DNA from: Pseudomonas oryzagri
Lineage (GTDB): Bacteria > Pseudomonadota > Gammaproteobacteria > Pseudomonadales > Pseudomonadaceae
Direction of reading: 5' to 3'
Length of the DNA: 64,000 bases
NCBI RefSeq assembly: GCF_020831405.1
Contig: NZ_JAJHPU010000043.1
Location: forward strand, 62,001-126,000
This document shows, one piece after another, positions 26,807-36,919 of the stretch; the stretch's first letter is position 1, and each line of letters begins with the position of its first letter. Below the pieces are notes generated by a model that worked only from the letters and a program-made list of their open reading frames with translations, made no database searches and had not been told where the DNA came from. A program made the position numbers and the translations under genes.

Positions 26807-27813
26807 TTGCGCCTCCGCTGCAGGCGTTGCGGCCAGTTCGGCCAGAGGTCGTGCATCACCAGCAGCAGGCTGAGCAGCAGCGCCGCGCCCAGCGGCCAGG
26901 GATACAGCGGAGTGGCGCGGTACACGGTGGTCGGCGCCTGGGTCACCGGCTCGAGACGGTCGAGGGTCTGCGCGATGGCGCGCAGCTCGTCCTGCGAGCG
27001 GGCGCGGAAGTATTCGCCGCCGGTGGCCGCGGCCACCGCGCGCAGCAGCGGCTCGTCGAGGTCGATGCCGGGGTTGAGGCCGTACAGGCCGACCGCGCCG
27101 GCCTGCTCGGCGTCGGCGCCGATGCCGATGGTGTAGATGGTCACCTGCTCGCCGGCGGCCAGCCGCGCGGCGGTCAGCGGCGCCACCTCGCCGCCGGTGT
27201 TGGCGCCGTCGGTGACCAGGATCAGCACGCGGCTGTCGGCCGGCTGCTGGCGCAGGCGCTTCACGGCCAGGCCGATGGCGTCGCCGATGGCGGTGTTCTT
27301 GCCGGCGATGCCGATCGCCGCCTCCTCCAGCCACTGGCGCACGCTGTGGCGGTCGAAGGTCAGCGGCGCCTGCAGGTAGGCGCGGCTGCCGAACAGGATC
27401 AGGCCGAGGCGATCGCCCGTGCGTCCGGCGACGAACTCGCCGAGCAGCTGCTGCACGAGGGTCAGACGGCTGACCGTCTCGCCCTGCCACTGCATGTCGC
27501 GATAGTCCATCGAGCCGGAGACATCCACGGCGAGCAGCAGGTCGCGGCCGCTGGTCGGCAGCGGCAGCGGCTCGCCCAGCCATTGCGGGCGGGCGGCGGC
27601 CAGCACCAGCAGCAGCCACAGCACGGCGAACGGCGCCTGGCGCCGCCAGCCCGGCAGCCGCGGGCGGGCGCGGCGGCCGGCGAGGCTTTCGAGCTCGTCG
27701 AGGAAACTCACCTTGAGCGCCGCCTCGCCGCTGTCGGCCGCCGGCAGCAGCAGGCGCAGCAGCCAGGGCAGCGGCACGAGCAGGACGACCCAGGGCCAGG
27801 CGAACTCAAGCAT
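26803..27813 (-). CDS. vWA-domain membrane protein (BatA type)
   Basis: A 336-residue protein with two N-terminal transmembrane helices (FAWPWVVLLVPLPWLLRLLL and FAVLWLLLVLAAARPQWLG), a von Willebrand A domain with an intact metal-binding motif in LAVDVSGSMDYRD and the later VTDGANTGGE, and a C-terminal helix (WPLGAALLLSLLLV). It is the metal-binding partner of the degenerate vWA-TPR protein downstream. It overlaps the DUF4381 gene by 8 bases and the next gene by ATGA. Confidence 0.92.
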   Translation of the reverse strand: MLEFAWPWVVLLVPLPWLLRLLLPAADSGEAALKVSFLDELESLAGRRARPRLPGWRRQAPFAVLWLLLVLAAARPQWLGEPLPLPTSGRDLLLAVDVSGSMDYRDMQWQGETVSRLTLVQQLLGEFVAGRTGDRLGLILFGSRAYLQAPLTFDRHSVRQWLEEAAIGIAGKNTAIGDAIGLAVKRLRQQPADSRVLILVTDGANTGGEVAPLTAARLAAGEQVTIYTIGIGADAEQAGAVGLYGLNPGIDLDEPLLRAVAAATGGEYFRARSQDELRAIAQTLDRLEPVTQAPTTVYRATPLYPWPLGAALLLSLLLVMHDLWPNWPQRLQRRRK

Positions 27814-28312
27814 GCTTGCGGATCCAGGTTTCCACCGCCTGCTGCAGGCCGTCGATGGCCTTGTCGTCCAGGCGGCAGTCGGCGCGGTAGGTGCCCTCCA
27901 CGAGGATCATCCAGCGGGTCAGGCCGGCGGCCGGACAGCGGTTGTCGAGGAACGCCAGCCAGGCGCGGCCGCTCATGGTGTGGCTGTGGCTGTCCGGGTA
28001 GCGGGCGCGGCACAGGCGCTTGAGCAGGCCGTTGAGCGCTTGCAGCCAGGGACCGGCCGGCGCGCCCTGGTAGGGGCGCGGCAGGCGGTTGAGTTCGTCG
28101 AGCGCGGCCTGGCGCTGCGGCTCGAGGTCGGGCGCCGGTTCGGCGACCGGGGCGCGCCGGCGCGACCAGGCCAGCAGCCGGTCGCGCAGCAGCCAGAGCG
28201 CGGCGAGGGTGCCGAGCAGCAGGGCGGCGAGCAGCCACCAGCCGGGCGCCGGCGGCCAGAAGGACGGGGGCGGCGGCAACAGCGGCGGGGCCAGCTGGTC
28301 GAGCGGGTTCAT
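27806..28312 (-). CDS. DUF4381 membrane protein
   Basis: A 168-residue protein of the DUF4381 family: a proline-rich N-terminus, one transmembrane helix (WWLLAALLLGTLAALWLL, about residues 25-42), then a cytoplasmic helical domain ending GTYRADCRLDDKAIDGLQQA. It is found almost only in MoxR-Bat operons. It overlaps both neighbours (DUF58 by 4 bases, BatA-type by 8). No catalytic residues are recognisable. Confidence 0.9.
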   Translation of the reverse strand: MNPLDQLAPPLLPPPPSFWPPAPGWWLLAALLLGTLAALWLLRDRLLAWSRRRAPVAEPAPDLEPQRQAALDELNRLPRPYQGAPAGPWLQALNGLLKRLCRARYPDSHSHTMSGRAWLAFLDNRCPAAGLTRWMILVEGTYRADCRLDDKAIDGLQQAVETWIRKHA

Positions 28313-29268
28313 ATTGACGGCGCCCCGTGGGACGCCGGCTGCTGCGGCTCGACCAGTTCGCGCAGCTGGTCGATCAGCTCGCGCTGGGTGGACAGCGGCA
28401 GCAGCAGCACGCCGAGCTTCTGCGCCAGGCGCTGCCAGCGCTGCACGCGGGCGGCGCCGCGTTCGCGCCAGGTCTGGCGCAGCTCGACGTCGCTGGTGTC
28501 CAGCTCCAGGCGCGCGTGGGCGTCGGCGAAGCGCAGCAGGCCGGCGGCCGGCAGCGCGTGGTCGAGCGGGTCGGAGAGCGGCAGGAGGATCAGGTCGCAG
28601 TGGCGGGCGAGCAGGGCGAGCTGTTGCTCGGCGACATCGCCGAGGGCGCGCTCGTCGCAGATCACCAGCACCAAGCTGCCCGGACGCAGCACCTCGCGGG
28701 CGCGGCGCAGCGCCTGGCCGAGGCCCTCGGCGCTGCTTTCCGCGGCCGGCGGCGCGGCGAGCGCATGGTTGGCGCGCACCAGGCGGCCGAGCAGCTGCAG
28801 CAGGCTCTGCTTGCTGCGCCGCGGACGGATCTCGCTGCTCTGGGTGCCGCTGAACACCAGGCCGCCGATGCGGTCGTTGTGCGCCAGCGCGGCCCAGCCG
28901 AACAGCGCGGCGGTCTGCGCGGCGAGCACCGACTTGAAGCAGCGGCCGCTGCCGAAGAACAGCCGCGGGCTCTGTTCGACGAGCAGGAACACCGGCCGCT
29001 CGCGCTCCTCGTGGAACAGCTTGGTGTGCGGCTCGCGGGTGCGCGCGGTGACCCGCCAGTCGATGTTGCGCACGTCGTCGCCGGCCTGGTAGACGCGCAC
29101 CTGGTCGAAGTCGACGCCGCGCCCGCGCAGCCGCGAGTGGTGCAGGCCGATCAGCGGGCTGCGCTGGCCGGGACGCGAGAACAGCTGCACCTCGTCCAGG
29201 CGATGGCGCATCTCCAGCAGTTCGGCGAGGCTGACCATCACCCCCGGCGGCAGCAGGTCGGTGTGCAT
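28309..29268 (-). CDS. DUF58 protein
   Basis: A 319-residue soluble DUF58 protein, distantly related to vWA domains. It has the family hallmark GRGVDFDQVRVYQAGDDVRN followed by IDWRVTAR and REPHTKLFHEERERPVFLLV. It acts downstream of a MoxR ATPase in all such operons, probably as a client or adaptor. The ATG at 29268 lies 8 bases after the moxR stop. Confidence 0.93.
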   Translation of the reverse strand: MHTDLLPPGVMVSLAELLEMRHRLDEVQLFSRPGQRSPLIGLHHSRLRGRGVDFDQVRVYQAGDDVRNIDWRVTARTREPHTKLFHEERERPVFLLVEQSPRLFFGSGRCFKSVLAAQTAALFGWAALAHNDRIGGLVFSGTQSSEIRPRRSKQSLLQLLGRLVRANHALAAPPAAESSAEGLGQALRRAREVLRPGSLVLVICDERALGDVAEQQLALLARHCDLILLPLSDPLDHALPAAGLLRFADAHARLELDTSDVELRQTWRERGAARVQRWQRLAQKLGVLLLPLSTQRELIDQLRELVEPQQPASHGAPSI

Positions 29269-29276
29269 GAGGCGCC

Positions 29277-30236
<960 letters not shown>

Positions 30237-30375
30237 GTCGTGACTCGGTCGGGGATGGCCGGCAGGAGGCGCCGGATAGCCTCACACTTTAATGCATCTG
30301 CCCCCGGCTCGACTAACGTGAGATGAGGCGGCAGGGCGATCGCCCCAATGCCTGGGCGGGGCCTCGGGCGGCTCC

Positions 30376-30412
30376 GCAGGGGCGCGTCGCCCCATGCATT
30401 CGCCTCTACGAC
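30376..30412. repeat. Degenerate REP-like arm before gdhB
   Basis: The stretch ending GCATTCGCCTCTACGAC matches, in reverse, the GTAGGGGCGAAT-type arm with a few changes. Its partner is blurred in 30330-30350. It is the fourth locus of the family in this window. Confidence 0.5.
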
Positions 30413-30426
30413 AAAAAAAATGGAGG
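30413..30426 (+). promoter_or_regulatory. A-tract and ribosome-binding site of gdhB
   Basis: A run of eight A (30413-30420) directly precedes TGGAGG. The A-run satisfies AAnAAnAA and could be an Hfq/Crc site, but poly-A before a strong ribosome-binding site is also a common translation enhancer. Confidence 0.4.
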
Positions 30427-30430
30427 ATCT

Positions 30431-33400
30431 ATGGGCTTCTTCAGTGCTGCCGATCGCGACGATTTCCACCGCCAGCTGCACGAGGTGCTGGCCCGCCAGG
30501 TCGGCGCGGCGGCGCTCGATCAAGTGAGCCTGTTCGCCCGCCAGTTCTTCGCCAGCGTCGGCGTCGAGGAGCTGACCGAGCGCCGCCTGGTCGACCTCGC
30601 CGGCTGCTGCCTGTCGGCCTGGGCGATGCTCCAGCGCTTCGATCCGCAGGCGCCGCAGGTGGTGCTGTTCAGTCCCGAATACGAGCGCCACGGCTGGCAG
30701 TCGCCGCACACCGTGCTGCAGATGCTGCACCCCGACATGCCGTTCCTGGTCGACTCGCTGCACATGGAGCTGCGCCGCCGCGGCCACGCCGTGCACAGCC
30801 TGCAGAACTGCGTGCTGAGCCTGCGCCGCGGCGCCGGCGGCGAACTGCTCGAACTGCTCGAGCCGGGCGCGGACGGCCCCGACGTGCGCCGCGAGGCGTT
30901 GATCAGCCTGGAGATCGACCGCTGCGCCAGCGCCGGCGAGCAGCACATGCTGGCCAAGGCGCTGCACGAGGTGCTCGCCGACGTGCGTCTGGCGGTCGGC
31001 GACTTCGGGTCGATGCAGGAGCGCGTGCGCGCCCTGCTGGCCGGCTTGCAGCCGTCCTGCGCCGCGGTGCGCGAGGCCGATTGCGCCGAGGTCGGCGCCT
31101 TCCTGGAGTGGCTGCTGGACAACCACTTCACCTTCCTCGGCTACGAGGAGTTCACCGTCGAGACCCAGGCCGACGGCAGCGGCCTGCTGGTCTACGACGA
31201 GGCCTCGCTGCTCGGCCTGTCGCGGCGTCTGCGCGTCGACCTGAGCGAGGCGCAGCGCTGGGTGTCGGCGCAGGCCCTGGCCTGGCTGCGCGCGCCCTGT
31301 CTGCTGTCGTTCGCCAAGGCCGACCAGCCGGCGCGGGTGCACCGCGCGGCCTATCCCGACTACGTGTCGCTGCGCCAGTTCGACGAAGGCGGTCAGCTGC
31401 TGCGCGAGTGCCGCTTCATGGGCCTGTACACCTCGCCGGTGTACCGCGAGAGCATACATACCATCCCCTGCGTGCGCGGCAAGGTCGCCGAGGTGGAGCG
31501 CCGCGCGGGCTTCGAGTCCAGTGCGCACCTGGGCAAGAGCCTGGTCCAGGTGCTCGAGGTGCTGCCGCGCGACGACCTGTTCCAGACTCCGGTGGAGGAG
31601 CTGATCGCCACCGCGGTGGCCATCGTCCAGCTGCAGGAGCGCAGTCGCCTGCGCCTGTTCCTGCGCCGCGATCCGTTCGGCCACTTCTGCTACTGCCTGG
31701 TCTACGTGCCGCGCGAGATCTACTCCACCGATACCCGGCAGAAGATCGAGCGGGTGCTGCGCCAGCGCCTGGGCGCCAGCGACAGCGAGTTCTGGACCGA
31801 GTTTTCCGAGTCGGTGCTGGCGCGCGTGCAGTTCATCCTGCGCGTCGATCCGCGCGCGCCGGTGGAGGTCGATCCGCAGCGCCTCGAACAGGAGGTGATC
31901 CAGGCCTGCCGCAGCTGGCAGGACGAGTGCGCCAGCCTGCTCCTCGAGGCCTTCGGCGAGGCGCGCGGCACCGACCTGCGGGCGAGCTTCGCCGACGGCT
32001 TCCCGGCCGGCTACCGCGAGCGCTTCGAGCCGCACATGGCGGTGATCGACCTGCGCCATCTGCTCGAGCTGTCCGAGGAGCGGCCGCTGGCGATGAGCTT
32101 CTACCGCCCGCCGCTGGAGCGCGGCCCGCAGCTGCACTGCAAGATCTACCACGCCGACACGCCGCTGCCGCTGTCGGACATGCTGCCGATCCTCGAGAAC
32201 CTCGGCCTGCGCGTGCTCGGCGAGTTCCCCTTCCGCCTGCGCCGCCAGGACGGCCGCGAGTTCTGGGTGCACGACTACAGCCTGGCCACCGCCGAGGGCA
32301 TCGACGTCGACCTCGCCCAGCTCGACCGGATCCTGCAGGACGCCTTCCTGCACATCGTCCGCGGCGATGCCGAGAACGACGGCTTCAACCGCCTGGTGCT
32401 GGGCGCCGGCCTGCCGTGGCGCGAGGTGGCGCTGCTGCGCGCCTACGGCCGCTACCTCAAGCAGATCCGCCTGGGCTTCGATCTGGGCTACATCGCCGCC
32501 ACGCTCAACAGCCACGCCGACATCGCCGGCGGGCTGGTGCGCCTGTTCAAGACCCGCTTCTACCTGGCGCGCAAGCTGTCCGCCGAGGCGCTCAAGGACA
32601 AGCAGCAGCGCCTGGAGCAGGCGATCCTCGGCGCCCTGGAGCGGGTCCAGGTGCTCAACGAGGACCGCATCCTGCGCCGCTACCTGGAGCTGGTGCGCGC
32701 CACCCTGCGCAGCAACTTCTACCAGAGCGACGAAGGCGGCGGGCCCAAGGACTACCTGAGCTTCAAGCTCGACCCCCGGCAGATCACCGAGATGCCGCGC
32801 CCGGTGCCGCGCTTCGAAATCTTCGTCTACTCGCCGCGGGTCGAGGGCGTGCATTTGCGCGGTGGCAAGGTGGCGCGCGGCGGCCTGCGCTGGTCGGACC
32901 GCGAGGAGGACTACCGCACCGAGGTGCTCGGCCTGGTCAAGGCCCAGCAGGTGAAGAACGCGGTGATCGTCCCGGTCGGCGCCAAGGGCGGCTTCGTGCC
33001 GCGCCGCCTACCGGTGGGCGGCACGCGCGACGAGATCCAGGCCGAGGCGATCGCCTGCTACCGGATCTTCGTCAGCGGTCTGCTCGATCTCACCGACAAC
33101 CTGGTGGAGGGCGAGGTGCAGCCGCCGCCCGGGGTGGTGCGCCACGACGAGGACGATCCCTACCTGGTGGTGGCGGCCGACAAGGGCACGGCGACCTTCT
33201 CCGACATCGCCAACGCGCTGTCCGCCGACTACGGCTTCTGGCTGGGCGACGCCTTCGCCTCCGGCGGCTCGGCCGGCTACGACCACAAGGGCATGGGCAT
33301 CACCGCGCGCGGCGGCTGGGTCGGCGTGCAGCGCCACTTCCGCGAGCGCGGCGTCGACGTGCAGGAGCAGCCGATCACCGTGGTCGGCATCGGCGACATG

Positions 33401-35302
33401 GCCGGCGACGTATTCGGCAACGGTCTGCTGCGCTCGGACAAGCTGCAACTGATCGGCGCCTTCAACCACCTGCACATCTTCCTCGACCCCAACCCCGACC
33501 CGGCGGCCAGCTTCGCCGAGCGCCAGCGCCTGTTCGATCTGCCGCGCTCGAACTGGACCGACTACGACGCCGCGCTGATCTCCGAAGGCGGCGGGGTGTA
33601 TCCGCGCAGCGCCAAGAGCATCCCCATCAGCGCGCAGATGCGCGAGCGCTTAGGCCTCGACGCCGAACACCTCACCCCCAACGAGCTGATCGGTGCGCTG
33701 CTGCGCGCGCCGGTCGACCTGTTGTGGAACGGCGGCATCGGCACCTACGTGAAGGCCAGCCGCGAGAGCCACATGGACGTCGGCGACAAGGCCAACGACG
33801 CGGTGCGGGTCAACGGCCGCGAGCTGCGCTGCAAGGTGGTCGGCGAGGGCGGCAACCTGGGCATGACCCAGCTCGGCCGCGTCGAGTACTGCCTCGGCGG
33901 CGGCGCCTGCAACACCGACTTCATCGACAACGCCGGCGGGGTGACCTGCTCGGACCACGAGGTCAACATCAAGATCCTGCTCGGCGAGGTGGTGCGCGCC
34001 GGCGATCTGACCCTCAAGCAACGCAACGAGCTGCTGCGCGAGATGACCGAGGCGGTGGCCGGCCTGGTGCTGAATATCAGCTACCGCCAGGTGCAGGCGC
34101 TGTCGCTGGCCCAGCGCCATGTCCACGGCCGGCTCGGCGAGTTCCGCCGGCTGATGGCCGATCTGGAAAGCCGTGGCCGTCTCGACCGCGCGCTGGAGTT
34201 CCTGCCCGCCGACGACGAACTCACCGCGCGGGTCGCGCAGGGCCAGAGCCAGGTGCTGACCCGGCCGGAGCTGGCGCTGCTGCTGTCCTACAGCAAGTTC
34301 GATCTCAAGGAGACCCTGCTGCACTCGACCCTGGTCGACGACGCCTACCTGCTCGACGAGCTGCACCAGGCCTTCCCGGCGCCGCTGGTCGAGGGCTTCC
34401 CGCAGGCCATGGAGCACCATCGCCTGCGCCGCGAGATCGTCAGCACGCGCATCGCCAACGACCTGGTCGACCACATGGGGATGACCTTCGTGCAGCGCCT
34501 CAACGAGTCCACCGGCCTGACCCCGGCGCACATCGCCGCGGGCTGGGTGGTGGTGCGCGACCTGTTCGAGCTGCCCTACTGGTGGCGGCAGATCGAGGCG
34601 CTCGACCACCGCATCGACCCCACCCTGCAGCTCAAGCTGATGGAGGAGCTAATGCGCCTGGGCCGGCGCGCCACCCGCTGGCTGCTGCGCAACCGCCGCG
34701 GCGACCTCGACCTGGCCCGCGATGTCGCCCACTTCGCGCCCAGCGTCAAGGCGCTGTCCGAGAATCTCGAGGAGCTGCTCGAGGGGCCGGTGCACGCCGC
34801 CTGGCAGGCGCGTCGCGAACGCTTCGAGGCGGGCGGGGCGCCGGTGGAGCTGGCGCGGCAGATGGCCGCCGGCGGCGACCTCTACACCCTGCTGCCGATC
34901 ATCGACGCTGCCGACGTCACCGGCCAGGCGCCGATGCAGGTGGCCGCCTGCTACTACGCCCTGGCCGCCGAACTGGAGCTGGGCTGGTACCTGCAGCAGC
35001 TCAACGCCCTGCCGGTGGAGAACAACTGGCAGGCGCTGGCCCGCGAGTCGCTGCGCGACGAACTGGACGCCCAGCAGCGCGCCCTGACCATCTCGGTGCT
35101 GCAGATGGCCGAGGGCCCGCAGGAACTCGACGAGCGGTTGAAGCACTGGCTGACCGAGCACCAGCCGCTGGTGGCGCGCTGGCGCCATCTGCTCGCCGAG
35201 CTGCGCGCCACCAACGCCAGCGATTACGCCGTGTACGCGGTGGCCAACCGCGAATTGCAGGACCTGGCGCAGAGCGCGCAGCGCGCCGCGGGAGGGGGCT
35301 GA
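30431..35302 (+). CDS. gdhB: NAD-specific glutamate dehydrogenase, large type
   Basis: Deaminates glutamate to 2-oxoglutarate with NAD in the cytoplasm, feeding carbon from arginine and other amino acids to the TCA cycle. The 1623-residue chain is the 180-kDa class: regulatory ACT-like segments in the first 700 residues, then the catalytic dehydrogenase domain with KVARGGLRWSDREEDYRTEV, the substrate lysine region in VPVGAKGGFVPRRLPVGG, and ASGGSAGYDHKGMGITARGG. GGAGG lies 4 bases before the ATG at 30431, and the next residues MGFFSAADRDDF are family-like. In P. aeruginosa the homologue is arginine-activated and likewise close to the MoxR-Bat operon. Confidence 0.95.
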   Translation: MGFFSAADRDDFHRQLHEVLARQVGAAALDQVSLFARQFFASVGVEELTERRLVDLAGCCLSAWAMLQRFDPQAPQVVLFSPEYERHGWQSPHTVLQMLHPDMPFLVDSLHMELRRRGHAVHSLQNCVLSLRRGAGGELLELLEPGADGPDVRREALISLEIDRCASAGEQHMLAKALHEVLADVRLAVGDFGSMQERVRALLAGLQPSCAAVREADCAEVGAFLEWLLDNHFTFLGYEEFTVETQADGSGLLVYDEASLLGLSRRLRVDLSEAQRWVSAQALAWLRAPCLLSFAKADQPARVHRAAYPDYVSLRQFDEGGQLLRECRFMGLYTSPVYRESIHTIPCVRGKVAEVERRAGFESSAHLGKSLVQVLEVLPRDDLFQTPVEELIATAVAIVQLQERSRLRLFLRRDPFGHFCYCLVYVPREIYSTDTRQKIERVLRQRLGASDSEFWTEFSESVLARVQFILRVDPRAPVEVDPQRLEQEVIQACRSWQDECASLLLEAFGEARGTDLRASFADGFPAGYRERFEPHMAVIDLRHLLELSEERPLAMSFYRPPLERGPQLHCKIYHADTPLPLSDMLPILENLGLRVLGEFPFRLRRQDGREFWVHDYSLATAEGIDVDLAQLDRILQDAFLHIVRGDAENDGFNRLVLGAGLPWREVALLRAYGRYLKQIRLGFDLGYIAATLNSHADIAGGLVRLFKTRFYLARKLSAEALKDKQQRLEQAILGALERVQVLNEDRILRRYLELVRATLRSNFYQSDEGGGPKDYLSFKLDPRQITEMPRPVPRFEIFVYSPRVEGVHLRGGKVARGGLRWSDREEDYRTEVLGLVKAQQVKNAVIVPVGAKGGFVPRRLPVGGTRDEIQAEAIACYRIFVSGLLDLTDNLVEGEVQPPPGVVRHDEDDPYLVVAADKGTATFSDIANALSADYGFWLGDAFASGGSAGYDHKGMGITARGGWVGVQRHFRERGVDVQEQPITVVGIGDMAGDVFGNGLLRSDKLQLIGAFNHLHIFLDPNPDPAASFAERQRLFDLPRSNWTDYDAALISEGGGVYPRSAKSIPISAQMRERLGLDAEHLTPNELIGALLRAPVDLLWNGGIGTYVKASRESHMDVGDKANDAVRVNGRELRCKVVGEGGNLGMTQLGRVEYCLGGGACNTDFIDNAGGVTCSDHEVNIKILLGEVVRAGDLTLKQRNELLREMTEAVAGLVLNISYRQVQALSLAQRHVHGRLGEFRRLMADLESRGRLDRALEFLPADDELTARVAQGQSQVLTRPELALLLSYSKFDLKETLLHSTLVDDAYLLDELHQAFPAPLVEGFPQAMEHHRLRREIVSTRIANDLVDHMGMTFVQRLNESTGLTPAHIAAGWVVVRDLFELPYWWRQIEALDHRIDPTLQLKLMEELMRLGRRATRWLLRNRRGDLDLARDVAHFAPSVKALSENLEELLEGPVHAAWQARRERFEAGGAPVELARQMAAGGDLYTLLPIIDAADVTGQAPMQVAACYYALAAELELGWYLQQLNALPVENNWQALARESLRDELDAQQRALTISVLQMAEGPQELDERLKHWLTEHQPLVARWRHLLAELRATNASDYAVYAVANRELQDLAQSAQRAAGGG

Positions 35303-35344
35303 GGCTGCTTGAAATTCTGCACGACGGGTGAGAGATTCTGCACG

Positions 35345-35480
35345 GTAGAGCTGGACGGATGCGTAGGGCGGGTGAGTCGCGTAGCGGCATAACCGGCCAG
35401 GGATGCCGACGGCGTCCCCTGGCCGGCCTGCCGGCCGGTTGGTGGGTTACGGCCTGCGGCCTGACCCACCCTACGGAATG
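35345..35480. repeat. Long imperfect inverted repeat, GTAGGG(C/T)GGGT family
   Basis: CGTAGGGCGGGTGAGTCGC near 35362 is mirrored by GACCCACCCTACGGAATG at 35463-35481, with the internal arms GGCCGGCCTGCCGGCCGG between. This type of element is found scattered in pseudomonad genomes. It lies between gdhB and the glutamine-synthetase-like gene. Confidence 0.55.
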
Positions 35481-35517
35481 CAGGGCATCGATGCCGAGGA
35501 GTTGGGGGAGGGAAACG

Positions 35518-36858
35518 ATGAAGAGCCCGGAAGAGTTGCTGCAGTTCGCCGAGCGCCTGGCGGGGGTCGACGAGGTCGAGTGCGTGACGCCGGACCTCAA
35601 CGGTATTCCGCGCGGCAAGACCATGACCGCCGAGGGCTTCCTGTCCGGGCGCCGTCTGCACATGGCGCGCGGCGTGCTGCTGCAGTGCCTGATGGGCGGC
35701 TACCCGCCGACCCGCTTCTACGGCTGCGACGACGGCGATGTGGCGCTGCACGCCGATGCCCAGCAGATCCACCGCCTGCCCTGGAGCGACACGCCGCGCG
35801 CGCTGGCGATCTGCGATGCGCTGGATCTCGATGGCCGGCCGTGCGCGCTGTCCACGCGCGGCCTGCTGCGCCAGGTACTGGCCGACTACGCCGAGCTGGG
35901 CCTGCGCCCGGTGGTGGCCACCGAGCTGGAGTTCTACGTGTTCGCCCCCAATGCTGATCCGCGCGACGATTTCCTGCCGCCGATCGGCAGCGATGGCCGC
36001 CGCGAGATCGGCGCCTCGGCCTTCACCGCGTCGTCCGCCAACGGCCTGCGGCCGTTCTTCGCCGAGGTCTACCGCTGCATGGCGGCGCTCGGCCTGCCGC
36101 GCGACACCTTCATGCACGAGATGGGTACCAGCCAGTTCGAGATCAACTTCCCGCATGGCGACGCCCTGCGCCTGGCCGACCAGACCTTCCTGTTCAAGCA
36201 CCTGCTGCGCGAGGTGGCACTGCGCCACGGGCTGATCGTCGTGTGCATGGCCAAGCCGCTGGGCAAGGTGCCGGGCAGCTCGATGCACATCCACCAGAGC
36301 CTGGTCGACGAGGCCGGGCGCAACCTGTTCAGCGAGAACAACGGCGAGCCGAGCGCGGCCTTCGCCCACTTCATCGGCGGCCTGCAGGCCGGCCTGCCCG
36401 AGCTGACCCTGCTGCTGGCGCCCAACGTCAATTCCTACCATCGCCTGGCGCATCCCTACGCCTCGCCGAACAACGTCTGCTGGGCCTACGACAACCGCGC
36501 CGCCGGCCTGCGCGTGCCGGCCAGCGGCCCGGAGGCGCGGCGGGTGGAGAACCGCCTGCCGGGCGCCGATGCCAACCCCTACCTGGCCCTGGCCGCCAGC
36601 CTCGGCGCCGGCCTGTACGGGCTGGTGCGCGGCGTGCAGCCGAGCCTGCCGGCGCACGGCGAGTTCCAGGTGCCCGACGCCCTGCGGCTGCCGACCAGCA
36701 TGAACGAGGCGCTGCACCGCCTGCAGCGCAGCGCGCTGGCCCGCGAACTGTTCGGCGAGGAGTTCATCGAGGGCTACCTGGCGACCAAGAGCCTCGAGCT
36801 CGCCGACTTTCTCGAAGAGATCACCCCCTGGGAGCGCCGCCAGTTGGCTGCGCTCTGA
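35518..36858 (+). CDS. Glutamine-synthetase-family ligase (gamma-glutamylpolyamine type)
   Basis: A 446-residue type I glutamine-synthetase-like enzyme that ligates an amine to the gamma-carboxyl of glutamate at the expense of ATP. Visible are the ATP and metal-site motifs VVATELEFYVF, KPLGKVPGSSMHIHQSL, LLLAPNVNSYHRL and the arginine in RVENRLPGADANPYL. It lacks the adenylylation-site tyrosine context of GlnA and is shorter, so it belongs to the PauA/SpuI/GlnA-like group used in polyamine or ethanolamine breakdown. No other pau genes are in the window, so the amine is unknown. The ATG at 35518 has GGGGGAGGG upstream. Confidence 0.82.
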   Translation: MKSPEELLQFAERLAGVDEVECVTPDLNGIPRGKTMTAEGFLSGRRLHMARGVLLQCLMGGYPPTRFYGCDDGDVALHADAQQIHRLPWSDTPRALAICDALDLDGRPCALSTRGLLRQVLADYAELGLRPVVATELEFYVFAPNADPRDDFLPPIGSDGRREIGASAFTASSANGLRPFFAEVYRCMAALGLPRDTFMHEMGTSQFEINFPHGDALRLADQTFLFKHLLREVALRHGLIVVCMAKPLGKVPGSSMHIHQSLVDEAGRNLFSENNGEPSAAFAHFIGGLQAGLPELTLLLAPNVNSYHRLAHPYASPNNVCWAYDNRAAGLRVPASGPEARRVENRLPGADANPYLALAASLGAGLYGLVRGVQPSLPAHGEFQVPDALRLPTSMNEALHRLQRSALARELFGEEFIEGYLATKSLELADFLEEITPWERRQLAAL

Positions 36859-36919
36859 CCAAGCGCGCGGTGGCCCCGGCCGCCGCGTTCCCGCTGTTCC
36901 GGCCTGCTGGAGCTGAAGC